From: Acidobacteriota bacterium
GTDB taxonomy: Bacteria; Acidobacteriota; Blastocatellia; Chloracidobacteriales; Chloracidobacteriaceae
Length of the DNA: 57,065 nt
Assembly (NCBI GenBank): GCA_016208495.1
Contig: JACQXX010000057.1
Span: 1 to 57,065, forward strand
Direction: 5' to 3'
Within the stretch, counting starts at the first letter, position 1; each line of letters starts with the position of its first letter. This document shows positions 1-8,251 of the stretch, piece after piece. The notes below the pieces were generated by a model, which was not told where the DNA came from, did no database searches, and saw only the letters and a list, made by a program, of their open reading frames with translations. The translations under genes and the position numbers were made by a program.

Positions 1-1
1 T

Positions 2-214
2 GTTTTCCTGCAACCAGCCAATAGTCCAACGGAACGGGTGGTGTGGTTTGGAGACGGTGGACTCTTCCGGTTTGAATCGCCCGCCGGAAATGACGAATCC
101 CGACTGAGAATCGGAAGCTTTGCCGGTGAACGGGACTTTGACATGGTGATTGTCGAAGGCCGAAAGCTCACCACGCTGGTGGATGTCTTGAATAACGACA
201 CACCTGAGCAATAG
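2..214 (+). CDS. C-terminal end of an unidentified protein (partial)
   Basis: An open frame enters from the left edge and runs to a TAG stop at 212-214, giving about 70 residues. The peptide is mixed hydrophobic and polar (it includes ERVVWFGDGGLFRFE and ends DVLNNDTPEQ). It has no transmembrane segment and no motif I can assign. The frame reads cleanly with codon use like the neighbours, so I take it as the real end of a gene. No function can be given from this fragment. Confidence 0.55.
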   Translation, partial: VFLQPANSPTERVVWFGDGGLFRFESPAGNDESRLRIGSFAGERDFDMVIVEGRKLTTLVDVLNNDTPEQ

Positions 215-388
215 TGAAGAGAAAGGCTTTTAGTGTTCAAGATTTGTAATCCAGACAAATACAATTTTCTCAATGGCTTGACTTGTTGAGTCAAAACTTC
301 AAGTTTCCAGAACCCGCCGTTGATGATCAAACTAATTTTCCTGCTTCTACCGGATTTTGTGTTGGGGACAAATCAAGAGCGCCAGGAA

Positions 389-460
389 GTCAGTACCACC
401 TGCGTGAGCGGGTGGGTCAGCCAGCTTCCAATCCCACCCGCTCACGCAGGTGGTACTGAC
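389..460. repeat. Perfect 28-bp inverted repeat with 16-nt loop
   Basis: Positions 389-416 are the exact reverse complement of 433-460, and 417-432 form the loop. The arms are GC-rich and contain CACCTGCGTGAGCGGGTGGG in the left arm. No T-tract follows, so it does not look like a simple terminator. It resembles a dispersed intergenic palindrome (REP- or MITE-like). Confidence 0.9.
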
Positions 461-554
461 AAGTCCTTTATTTTCAACACCGGCCTGGTCCAACACAAAA
501 TCCGGTAGAAACAGTAATTTTCAAGCACCTTTCGTGCGAATTGGTTTGGATAGG

Positions 555-594
555 TAGCCAGTGGTCGTGCTCAAAGCAGCACGACCACTGGCTA
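555..594. repeat. Perfect 17-bp inverted repeat with 6-nt loop
   Basis: The left arm at 555-571 (TAGCCAGTGGTCGTGCT) is the exact reverse complement of 578-594, with loop 572-577. TTGTTTATT follows, so it could act as a terminator for rightward transcription from the gene ending at 214. That gene lies 340 bases upstream, which makes a dispersed palindrome equally likely. Confidence 0.85.
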
Positions 595-876
595 TTGTTT
601 ATTACCCTTCAAACAACAAATAGCCAGTTTATTCAACCTGAAGAAAAAAACGAAGTTCATCCTGGCTGTGAAACAGACGGGGTTTCAAACCTTCAATGAA
701 TGGATTAGACTGCGGCGTTCTAAAAGGCTCAGTTTTCCAACCCTGTCATATCTCCCTGAACTTTCCATCAAGCCCCGTTTGCCAGCTATGAAGAATGAAT
801 TTTGAATTCCCGACTGTCCAGGTTTTCATAAGTCATAATTCATAGTTCATAATTTGAGTCGTTTTTGAGGTGTTGT

Positions 877-2691
877 GTGTTTCGCAGTTCTCGCATGAAG
901 GTTCTCATTGCTGGTTGTTTTCTGACTGGTGTCGGCCTGGTGGTCGCCGTAACGACGTATCAAACAAAGGCGATGCGTGAACTCAAGCCCGATTTAGCCA
1001 CGGTTGACTATGCCGGGTCAGAAAGCTGTCGTCAGTGTCATCAAGCGGAATTTGATCATTGGAGCGAGTCGCACCATCACAAGATGACCCAGGTGGCGTC
1101 GCCGCAATCGGTGGTTGGAGATTTCAACAATGCCACTTATACCTTCAATGGCGTTACGTCGCGGATGTTTCGGCAGGGAGATGAGTTTTTCATGGAGACG
1201 CTTGACCCCAGCGGCCAAATGGCAACCGCGAAAATTGTTCGAACCATCGGGTCACGTCGGTTCCAGCAGTATGTGACCCAGGTCGGCCCGACGTTCTGGC
1301 GGTTGCCGATTGCCTGGAATATTGAAAAGGGGTACTGGTTCAACTTACAGGGATTATTTCTCCACGCCGACAATCCCAATTTTAGTCAACACACGGCCAT
1401 TTGGAACCAAAACTGTATTTTCTGCCACAACGTGAAGGGCAATCCGGGAATGGACTTTGACACCCGGCAGTTTGTCAACACCAATGTCAAAGAACTGGGC
1501 ATTGGCTGTGAAGCGTGCCACGGACCTGGAAAACTGCACATTGAGAAAAACCAGATACCCGGCTGGGCCTGGTTGCGCAAAAAGGTGCGTGCCGACGATC
1601 CAACCATTGTCGAGCCGAAGAAACTTGAGAAAACGACCGAACTTCAGGTGTGCGGGCATTGCCACGGCCAGCGAATTCCGGCTCAGGAAAATGCCATTCG
1701 CGACGTGATGGAAAAGGGCGACCCTTATACGGCAGGTGAAAACCTCTCAAAATATTTCACGCCACTCAATATCACGTCCAAAGTCGGAACCTACAGTTTT
1801 GCCCAGCGGTTTTACCCGGATGGCACACCTCGTCTGACCGCTTATGAATACCAGGGTGTGTTGATGAGCAAGTGTTATCAGGCCGGGGAAATGACCTGCA
1901 ACAGTTGTCATGATGTTCACAAAGGCCGTCAGCAGTCGCTCCTGACTGACGACATGCGGGGCAATACCGGGTGTGTCCAGTGCCATCAGGACATCAAGGC
2001 TCGACTGACCGAACACACTCATCATAAAGCCGACAGTAACGGGAGTTCGTGCAATGAATGTCATCGCCCACGGATCATCTTTGGGCTGCTGACTGCCAAG
2101 CGTACCCATCGCGTGCTGAATCCCAACCCCGACAAAAGCCTGACGACGGATATGCCCAATGGGTGCAATATGTGCCACCAGAAGGAAAGCACCGCCTGGA
2201 CTTCGAAATACCTGACCGAGTGGTATGGTCCGGAACATGCTCTGACGGCTGAAAACCAAACCCGCCCTGACGCCAGCCAGTCAGAAATGGTTCGGGAGCT
2301 GTTTAGCGTTGATCCGTCAGCCCGGTGCGTGGCGGCCTGGGCGCTTGGCCAGCCAGGGGCAAATGAAAACAGTGACGCCGCCAAATGGGCAATTCCGTTT
2401 TTGATCGAAGCGTTGCGCGACCCGTACCCGGCGGTTCGGTACTTTGCCTATGATTCGCTCAAGCAACTGACTCAGGACGACAACCTGAAATTCTTCTATC
2501 TGGCTGATTCCAAAGATCGTGAAGCCGTCATTGCCTCGTTTGTGACCTGGTGGGAGAAATCCCCGAAGCCAGATGCCAGATATCGCCCAACAACGGTGCC
2601 GCTTGATGCCCGTTGGATGATTCCAGCGACCGAGCAGGCCAGGTACAAAGCCAGCATCAACAAAAGCTTATCAATTGAAATCGGTGAATAA
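877..2691 (+). CDS. Octaheme c-type cytochrome with C-terminal HEAT-like region
   Basis: This is a periplasmic or membrane-anchored electron carrier or redox enzyme of the multiheme cytochrome c (c554-like) group. Eight CXXCH heme-attachment motifs are visible in order: CRQCH, CIFCH, CEACH, CGHCH, CNSCH, CVQCH, CNECH and CNMCH. The N-terminus has a basic stretch followed by a hydrophobic segment (LIAGCFLTGVGLVVAV), which fits a signal anchor or signal peptide. After the last heme the protein has a HEAT-like helical region (PFLIEALRDPYPAVRYFAYDSL). I chose GTG at 877 because GAGG at 867-870 lies 6 nt upstream; ATG at 895 is the alternative, and TTG at 865 overlaps the ribosome site. The hydrolase-ThDP gene starts about 52 nt downstream and may be co-transcribed. 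The substrate is unknown. Decaheme or nitrite-reductase-type function is not supported by any special motif. Confidence 0.9.
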   Translation: MFRSSRMKVLIAGCFLTGVGLVVAVTTYQTKAMRELKPDLATVDYAGSESCRQCHQAEFDHWSESHHHKMTQVASPQSVVGDFNNATYTFNGVTSRMFRQGDEFFMETLDPSGQMATAKIVRTIGSRRFQQYVTQVGPTFWRLPIAWNIEKGYWFNLQGLFLHADNPNFSQHTAIWNQNCIFCHNVKGNPGMDFDTRQFVNTNVKELGIGCEACHGPGKLHIEKNQIPGWAWLRKKVRADDPTIVEPKKLEKTTELQVCGHCHGQRIPAQENAIRDVMEKGDPYTAGENLSKYFTPLNITSKVGTYSFAQRFYPDGTPRLTAYEYQGVLMSKCYQAGEMTCNSCHDVHKGRQQSLLTDDMRGNTGCVQCHQDIKARLTEHTHHKADSNGSSCNECHRPRIIFGLLTAKRTHRVLNPNPDKSLTTDMPNGCNMCHQKESTAWTSKYLTEWYGPEHALTAENQTRPDASQSEMVRELFSVDPSARCVAAWALGQPGANENSDAAKWAIPFLIEALRDPYPAVRYFAYDSLKQLTQDDNLKFFYLADSKDREAVIASFVTWWEKSPKPDARYRPTTVPLDARWMIPATEQARYKASINKSLSIEIGE

Positions 2692-2743
2692 AAAAGTCCA
2701 GAGTTCCGCCATCAGGCGGCCTTGTCATTTGAGAAAGGAAAAT

Positions 2744-5299
2744 GTGTTTGTGGAAACTCAACTGATTGAAGTCTCAACCGGCGCTAAATTGTATGTTGCC
2801 AAAGCTGGCACGGGGCCGGAACTGATTTTGTTTCTCCATGCTGTGGGCGGAGACCATTCGTCCTGGATGCCCCAGATCGAGGCATTTCAAGATCGCTATA
2901 CCTGCATTTCCTTCGATCAACGTGGCCACAGCCGGTCTGAGATTCCGGAGATGCTCCTGGAGCATATCAATGTGATGACCTTTGCCGAAGACGCCGCCGC
3001 TGTAATTGCCCATTTCGGCTTTCGTCGGGCGCATCTGGTTGGGCTTTCGATGGGTGGCGTGGTGGCACTAAAGGTTTTTCGCCGGTTTCCACACCTGGTT
3101 CAATCCCTGACACTGGCCAATACCTGGGCGTTTCATCCTGAAGCCGAAGGCCGAATTGTCTTTATGCAGCATCAGTTGGAAGAAATGAGCCTTTCGAAAA
3201 GCTCGGAAATGCTTATTCCGGGATTGTTTGCACCAAAAACGGCTCCGGAAATTATTGAACGGGCCATTCGAGTTGAAGCCGCCAAAGATCCAGATGTTTT
3301 TCTGGCCTCGTGGCAATCCATGTTCGGCGTTGATTTTCGCGATTTACTGCCATCCATCAACGTTCCGGTCTTGCTTCTTGGCGGCACCGAAGACAAAGTC
3401 ACCCCAACTGACCCGCTCCTGACTGAAATCTTTGCAACTGTTCCAACTTCGCAACTGGTAAACATTGACGGCGCCGGGCATTTCTCAAACCTTGACCATC
3501 CAGCGGAATTTAATCGGGCCCTGGGCGTCCATTTGGGGCGTTCCCGAAGTCGAAGCGGCGCCAAAACCCAATTTCAAGCCAATCCAAATATCAAACTTGA
3601 GGCTGACACCGTGGCTCAAGGGTTGATGGCCATGCTTTCGCAGCGTGGTGTGGAGTGTTTCTTTTCAAATTCCGGGACGGATTTCACCCCGATTATTGAT
3701 GCCCTGGCGCGGTACCAGAACAATGCTGAATTCAAGCTCAAGACGATTGCGATTCCCCACGAAAACACCGCTATTGCCATGGCGCACGGTCATTACCTGC
3801 TGTCTGGTCGTCCACAGGTCGTGATGGCTCACGTCAATGTTGGAACGGCAAATATGGGACTGGGAATCATCAACGCGGCCCGGTCACGGATTCCAATGCT
3901 GGTCCTGGCCGGGAAAACGCCCTGGTATGAATCAGAGGTTGATGGATGCCGTACCAATTTTGTGCAGTGGGGACAGGATACCTTTGACCAGGGCGCCTAT
4001 TTTCGTGAATTCACCAAATGGGATTATGAGTTAAAGGGCGCCTTCAACCTGGAAACAATTGTTGATCGGGCCCTGGCAATTGCCGCCAGTGAACCTGCCG
4101 GTCCGGTCTATCTCACACTTCCCAAAGAAGCTCTGTGCCAGAAGCTCGAAACGCCGTTTCAGATTCATCAAACCCCGCGTCAGCAACCAGCCGGAACTCA
4201 GGAACCAACCGCCGATGCGCTTTCTGTGGCAGTTAACCTGATTCAGAACGCCAAATCTCCTTTGATTGTGACGGCTGATGCTGGACGGTTTCGCGGTGCG
4301 GTTGAAGCCTTAATTCAGTTTTCAGAAACGTGCGCCATTCCGGTGATTGAGCACGGCAAACGCAATTTCTTTAATTTTCCAACTGAGCATCCGTTGCACC
4401 TTGGCTTTTCACCCTCACCGTATGTTGAGCAGGCCGACCTGGTCATTGCGCTCGAATGCCCTGTCCCCTGGATTCCGGCCCTGTCCCAGGTCAAACAGCC
4501 GCCAACTTTAATCCAAATTGGGGTGGATCCGCTCTTTCAAGCCATTCCCATGCGCAGTTTCCCAGCCGATGTGGCTCTGGCCGGAGATCCAGCCGCAACC
4601 TTGCAGAAACTGACCCGGTTGCTCAACCAGTGTGAGAATTTGGAACATCGCGCCCAACGTCGTGAAACCATTGCCGTGGAACACAACCGGATGGTGTCAG
4701 CCTGTCGGACGGCAGCGGCTGGCGATAGTTCGAAATCGGTGATTACCAAGCGGTTTCTGTCGTGGTGTATTGGGCAGGTGGTGGATGATGAGACGGTCAT
4801 CTTTAACGAGTACAACCTGGATCCACAGCTTGTTTCACGCCGGTTGACCGATAGCTGGTTTGAAAATTCAGTGGCCAGCGGTCTGGGCTGGTCGCTTGGG
4901 GCCGCACTCGGGGCTCAACTGGCCAGACCTGAACTCACGATGGTCGTCACCCTGGGCGATGGGAGCTATTTATTCAACACTCCGCTTTCGGCACACTATG
5001 TGGCCGCAGCTTACAATCTGCCGATTATCATTGTGGTGTTTAATGACAGTGCCTGGACCACGATCAAGAAATCCTATTTAGGCACCACACCTGAGCCCTG
5101 GGGTGTCAAAAATAACACTTTCCCGCTGTGCAATTTTGACGTGCAAATCCATTTTGAAAAACTGGCTGAGTCGTGTGGCGGCGTTGGATTGACGGTTTCT
5201 GAACCCGGAGATGTGATCGAAGCCCTCAAGCAAGCATTTCATATTTCCCGGCAGGAGCGGCGGCACGTTCTGGTCAATGTGCTTTGCGAGCGGGATTGA
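2744..5299 (+). CDS. Alpha/beta hydrolase fused to a thiamine-diphosphate-dependent enzyme
   Basis: Two complete enzymes lie in one chain of about 851 residues. Residues 1-265 form an alpha/beta hydrolase of the 3-oxoadipate enol-lactonase-like type. Its triad is visible: Ser102 in GLSMGG, Asp217 in GGTEDKVTP and His246 in GAGHFS. Residues 270-850 form a ThDP enzyme of the acetolactate-synthase/benzoylformate-decarboxylase superfamily. It has the catalytic Glu340 in PHENTAIAMAHG and the cofactor motif GDGS (738-741) through Asn767 (VVFNDSAWTT). The start is GTG 2744 or 2750, both following AAAGGA at 2734-2739; the longer TTG frame overlaps the cytochrome gene. The fusion implies sequential steps, for example C-C bond cleavage or formation by the ThDP part and ester, lactone or beta-diketone hydrolysis by the other. 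The substrate is not deducible. The domain calls are firm and the pathway is not. Confidence 0.9.
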   Translation: MFVETQLIEVSTGAKLYVAKAGTGPELILFLHAVGGDHSSWMPQIEAFQDRYTCISFDQRGHSRSEIPEMLLEHINVMTFAEDAAAVIAHFGFRRAHLVGLSMGGVVALKVFRRFPHLVQSLTLANTWAFHPEAEGRIVFMQHQLEEMSLSKSSEMLIPGLFAPKTAPEIIERAIRVEAAKDPDVFLASWQSMFGVDFRDLLPSINVPVLLLGGTEDKVTPTDPLLTEIFATVPTSQLVNIDGAGHFSNLDHPAEFNRALGVHLGRSRSRSGAKTQFQANPNIKLEADTVAQGLMAMLSQRGVECFFSNSGTDFTPIIDALARYQNNAEFKLKTIAIPHENTAIAMAHGHYLLSGRPQVVMAHVNVGTANMGLGIINAARSRIPMLVLAGKTPWYESEVDGCRTNFVQWGQDTFDQGAYFREFTKWDYELKGAFNLETIVDRALAIAASEPAGPVYLTLPKEALCQKLETPFQIHQTPRQQPAGTQEPTADALSVAVNLIQNAKSPLIVTADAGRFRGAVEALIQFSETCAIPVIEHGKRNFFNFPTEHPLHLGFSPSPYVEQADLVIALECPVPWIPALSQVKQPPTLIQIGVDPLFQAIPMRSFPADVALAGDPAATLQKLTRLLNQCENLEHRAQRRETIAVEHNRMVSACRTAAAGDSSKSVITKRFLSWCIGQVVDDETVIFNEYNLDPQLVSRRLTDSWFENSVASGLGWSLGAALGAQLARPELTMVVTLGDGSYLFNTPLSAHYVAAAYNLPIIIVVFNDSAWTTIKKSYLGTTPEPWGVKNNTFPLCNFDVQIHFEKLAESCGGVGLTVSEPGDVIEALKQAFHISRQERRHVLVNVLCERD

Positions 5300-5492
5300 A
5301 AGCAAAAGACCAGTCCCTGGAAATTCAAACTGGTTGGTATCAATGGCTTCGAGTGTTTGATGATTCTAACAGCGGTGCGGAAAAAGTCGGGTTTCGCCGT
5401 CCAGGCAAAGGTTGTCAGACTCAGATGAGCATTCCGTAGCTGCCTTGGAATAGCTGAACCCGGTAGCCCGTTAACTGAGTGGGGAGACTTTA

Positions 5493-7730
5493 ATGTCAAT
5501 AACTTACAAGCAGAAACAACTGCTCTTCTTTTTGTTTTTCCTATCTGGATTTTGCGGTTTGTTGTATCAGGTTGTATGGATTCGGCTGGCGTTTGCGTCG
5601 TTTGGGGTGATTACTCCAGTACTTTCGGTCATTGTTTCGGTTTTTATGGCTGGGCTGGCTGTTGGATCCTGGGGCGCCGGAAGATATGTCAGGAGTCTGA
5701 GTCGAACCCTCAACTGGTCTGTCGTTACTCTGTATTCAGTTTCAGAATGCCTGATTGGTATTGGGGCGGTTGTGGTTCCTTACTTGTTTCGATTTGGTGA
5801 GCGATTGCTGCTTAACACCGGAGAATCAAATTCAGTTCTTCACCTCGCACTCACGGCTGTGGTTATTGCGATATCAATTTTCCCGTTTTGTTTGTGTATG
5901 GGAGCCACCTTTCCATTGATGATGGCTTATGTGAAAGCCAGGGAAACGGAAAACACAACAAGCTTTAGTTACTTATATTTAGCAAATGTAATTGGAGCAA
6001 TGTGTGGAACATTAATAACCTCAGTTTTTTTAATTGAATTGCTAGGGTTTTCCAGGACCTTATGGGTTGCAGGGGTATCAAATTTTCTGATTGCTGGAAT
6101 CAGTTTCGAGTTGGGGCGCAGACACCGGGAACCACAGCTTGAATTGCCTGATCCGGTTTCCTCCTCTTTGCCGACAAACACATTTTGGAAAGATGCTCGA
6201 TTTCGAGTGGCCCTGGTCATTTTATTTACCACAGGTTTGACTTCGATGGCTTTTGAAGTTGTTTGGACCCGGGCATTTAATTCTGTTTTAGGCACTCAGG
6301 TTTACTCGTTTGCCTCTGTACTGTTTGTTTATTTGCTGACAACCTGGATTGGGGCGCTTATTTACCGGCATGATTTTGACCGAAAAAAAGAACATTCTCT
6401 TTCAAGTTTGATTGCCTGGTTGGTTTTGGCGGCATTGTTACCTATTTTGCTCAATGACCCTCGGTTGCAAACGACACTTTCCAACTTGTTCAAAATGGAT
6501 TTGAGATGGTTTTGGGCATTGGCAAGCATCGGCCCGTTCTGCGGTATTCTGGGTTATTTAACTCCGGGTTTAATTGATCAGGTGTCACTTGGTAACCCCA
6601 AGGAAGCTGGTATTGCCTATGCTTTTAATATTCTGGGTTGCATTCTGGGGCCGCTATTGACCTGTTATATTTTTCTGCCTTCTTTTGGGGCTCAAACTTC
6701 AATCGTCATTATGACCTTACCCATCGCTGGGCTGTTTGTGCTTAAATTCAGAGAGTACAGGCCATTTTTTGGATGGGGAATTGGAGCACTGACTGTTGCC
6801 GCCTTGATTGTATCAGGAGCTGTTGCCCGAAGTTATGAAGGTGGAAATGCCCAGGTACAGGGGAAGAATTTTGAACTACGTCGGGATCATGTTGCGACTG
6901 TGATGGCTTACCGGACGGGGGATTCGGCAACGGGAGGCACGTTGTTGGTAAACGGTGTCGGGATTACAAAAAAAAGTACTATCACAAAATTTATGGCACA
7001 CCTTCCAATGGTTTTTTGCCCACATAAGCCGGAATCTTCACTGGTCATCTGCTTTGGAATGGGGACGACATACCGGTCTTTGTTAAGTTGGGGCGGTCAG
7101 GCCACAGCCGTTGAGTTATCCCCAAGTGTTACAGCTTCATTTGGGTTCTTTTTTAAAGATGCAGAACAAATTTTGCGCAACCCAAAGGGCAAAATTGTGG
7201 TTGATGATGGCCGGCGGTTCTTGCAACGAACAAATCAAACCTTTGATGTCATCACCATTGACCCCCCACCTCCAGCAGAGTCAGCGGGTTCAAGTTTGTT
7301 GTATTCTGAAGAATTTTATCAACTGGTAAAACTCCGCCTCCATCCAGATGGGGTTTTTCAGCAATGGTTTGGCGAAGGTGATGACCAGTGCCCTAAAGCT
7401 ATAGCCCAGTCCCTTTGTAAAGTATTTCCTTATGTCCGTGTGTTTCATTCTGTTGAAGGTTGGGGATATCACTTCCTGGCTTCATCCAGGCCGATTATGA
7501 ATCCGGACCCGGCAGTGTTTTCGGCTAAGTTCCCAGAATCTGCTCACAATGATCTGGTCGAATGGGTTCCTCAATGGTCTGAGCCCAAAGACTTTCCTAC
7601 TTTTTTAAACTTTGTTCTCTCAAAAGAAATACCTGTGCAGCAAACATTACCGACCAATCCCAACCAGCGCATTACGGATGATCGTCCGTTTAATGAGTAT
7701 TATCTGGTTCGGAGATATTTGTTGAATTAG
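5493..7730 (+). CDS. Fused MFS-type membrane protein / spermidine synthase-like protein
   Basis: The first two thirds (about residues 8-450) are polytopic, with at least ten hydrophobic segments, beginning FLFFLSGFCGLLYQVVWIR, which is typical of fused MFS/spermidine synthase proteins. The last third (about 465-745) is a Rossmann-type spermidine synthase-like domain with the nucleotide-binding stretch CFGMGTTYRSLL, the acidic turn VELSPS and VVDDGRRFL. In true spermidine synthases the catalytic loop carries two aspartates (DSTD or DSSD). Here the equivalent is TIDPPPPAESAG, keeping the first Asp and replacing the second, so canonical polyamine synthesis is doubtful. GGGGAG at 5481-5486 sits 6 nt before the ATG. 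The gene converges on the SH3 gene, and the two stop codons overlap at 7727-7730. Confidence 0.85.
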   Translation: MSITYKQKQLLFFLFFLSGFCGLLYQVVWIRLAFASFGVITPVLSVIVSVFMAGLAVGSWGAGRYVRSLSRTLNWSVVTLYSVSECLIGIGAVVVPYLFRFGERLLLNTGESNSVLHLALTAVVIAISIFPFCLCMGATFPLMMAYVKARETENTTSFSYLYLANVIGAMCGTLITSVFLIELLGFSRTLWVAGVSNFLIAGISFELGRRHREPQLELPDPVSSSLPTNTFWKDARFRVALVILFTTGLTSMAFEVVWTRAFNSVLGTQVYSFASVLFVYLLTTWIGALIYRHDFDRKKEHSLSSLIAWLVLAALLPILLNDPRLQTTLSNLFKMDLRWFWALASIGPFCGILGYLTPGLIDQVSLGNPKEAGIAYAFNILGCILGPLLTCYIFLPSFGAQTSIVIMTLPIAGLFVLKFREYRPFFGWGIGALTVAALIVSGAVARSYEGGNAQVQGKNFELRRDHVATVMAYRTGDSATGGTLLVNGVGITKKSTITKFMAHLPMVFCPHKPESSLVICFGMGTTYRSLLSWGGQATAVELSPSVTASFGFFFKDAEQILRNPKGKIVVDDGRRFLQRTNQTFDVITIDPPPPAESAGSSLLYSEEFYQLVKLRLHPDGVFQQWFGEGDDQCPKAIAQSLCKVFPYVRVFHSVEGWGYHFLASSRPIMNPDPAVFSAKFPESAHNDLVEWVPQWSEPKDFPTFLNFVLSKEIPVQQTLPTNPNQRITDDRPFNEYYLVRRYLLN

Positions 7731-8107
7731 GCGGATGTAATCTGGTCCAAAGAGGGATTGGCGTCTGAAATTTCAAGACAGGAAACCGGAATCCAGCCTG
7801 ATTCTCCGGCGCTATTGGTACACCACGCCCAGCCGAATTCAATCTTGTGAACAACCAGGTGGTGTCCCTCATGAGCCGTCAGCTCACGGGCAGTGTAATC
7901 CATCACTGTTTGCTCGGATTGCCCGTTGGCTTCAAAGGTATGTTTGGGCACCCAGCCGCTTTTTCCCCGCTGGTCCGTGCACCAGATCCAGCCTGGAAAC
8001 TCGGTGTCTTCCTGGCCAACCTGGATTGGTTCGCCGGCCTGGAATGAAATTGGGTCAAGGTATTGTGCCTGATAGGCTTTGATGACAATTGCCTGGGTTG
8101 TAACCAT
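7727..8107 (-). CDS. Small protein with two SH3-like domains
   Basis: This 126-residue protein is two tandem variant SH3 modules of about 55 residues. Each has the ALYD-like opening, the central acidic stretch and the conserved W-x-W-C plus GWVP/GWIP ending: GWIWCTDQRGKSGWVPKHTF in the first and GWAWCTNSAGESGWIPVSCL in the second. No signal peptide is present, so it is likely cytoplasmic. SH3-only proteins of this type bind peptides or ligands, and the partner is unknown. A good ribosome site (GAGGAG) lies 9 nt upstream of the ATG. It follows the epimerase gene on the same strand, separated by tandem-repeat arrays. Confidence 0.8.
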   Translation of the reverse strand: MVTTQAIVIKAYQAQYLDPISFQAGEPIQVGQEDTEFPGWIWCTDQRGKSGWVPKHTFEANGQSEQTVMDYTARELTAHEGHHLVVHKIEFGWAWCTNSAGESGWIPVSCLEISDANPSLDQITSA

Positions 8108-8133
8108 AAATTGATGCTCCTCAAAAAAAGAAC

Positions 8134-8242
8134 AAAAAGGACGAAAGGGACAAAAAGGACATAAGGGACCAAAAGTTCGAAAACCCCGAACCCCGAACCC
8201 CGAACCCCGAACCCCGAACCCCGAACCCCGAACCCCGAACCC
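8134..8242. repeat. Two adjacent short tandem arrays: a 9-mer array and an (AACCCCG)8 array
   Basis: Positions 8134-8169 hold four copies of a degenerate 9-mer (AAAAAGGAC, GAAAGGGAC, AAAAAGGAC, ATAAGGGAC). Positions 8182-8237 hold eight exact copies of the 7-mer AACCCCG, followed by a partial copy to 8242. Read on the minus strand the second array is (GGGTTCG)n, closely related to the (GGGTTCA)n array at 13338. It has runs of four G on the minus strand and could form a G-quadruplex. The arrays fill the gap between the epimerase and SH3 genes. Confidence 0.95.
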
Positions 8243-8251
8243 GTGTCTTTC

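Larger units (their letters stand above)
215..864. other. Gene-free stretch of 650 bases with two perfect hairpins
   Basis: I see no credible coding region here. A short frame at 320-508 exists only because it runs across a large palindrome. The stretch holds two perfect inverted repeats, at 389-460 and 555-594. Its last part is AT-rich and leads to the cytochrome gene. The sequence just before 865 has several near-repeats of a CATAAT-like string (about 828-851), which could hold a promoter, but I cannot fix its position. Confidence 0.6.

Noticed and set aside
320-508. A 62-residue frame in the left gap
   Set aside because: It runs through the 28-bp inverted repeat, has no ribosome site, and its sequence has no domain.
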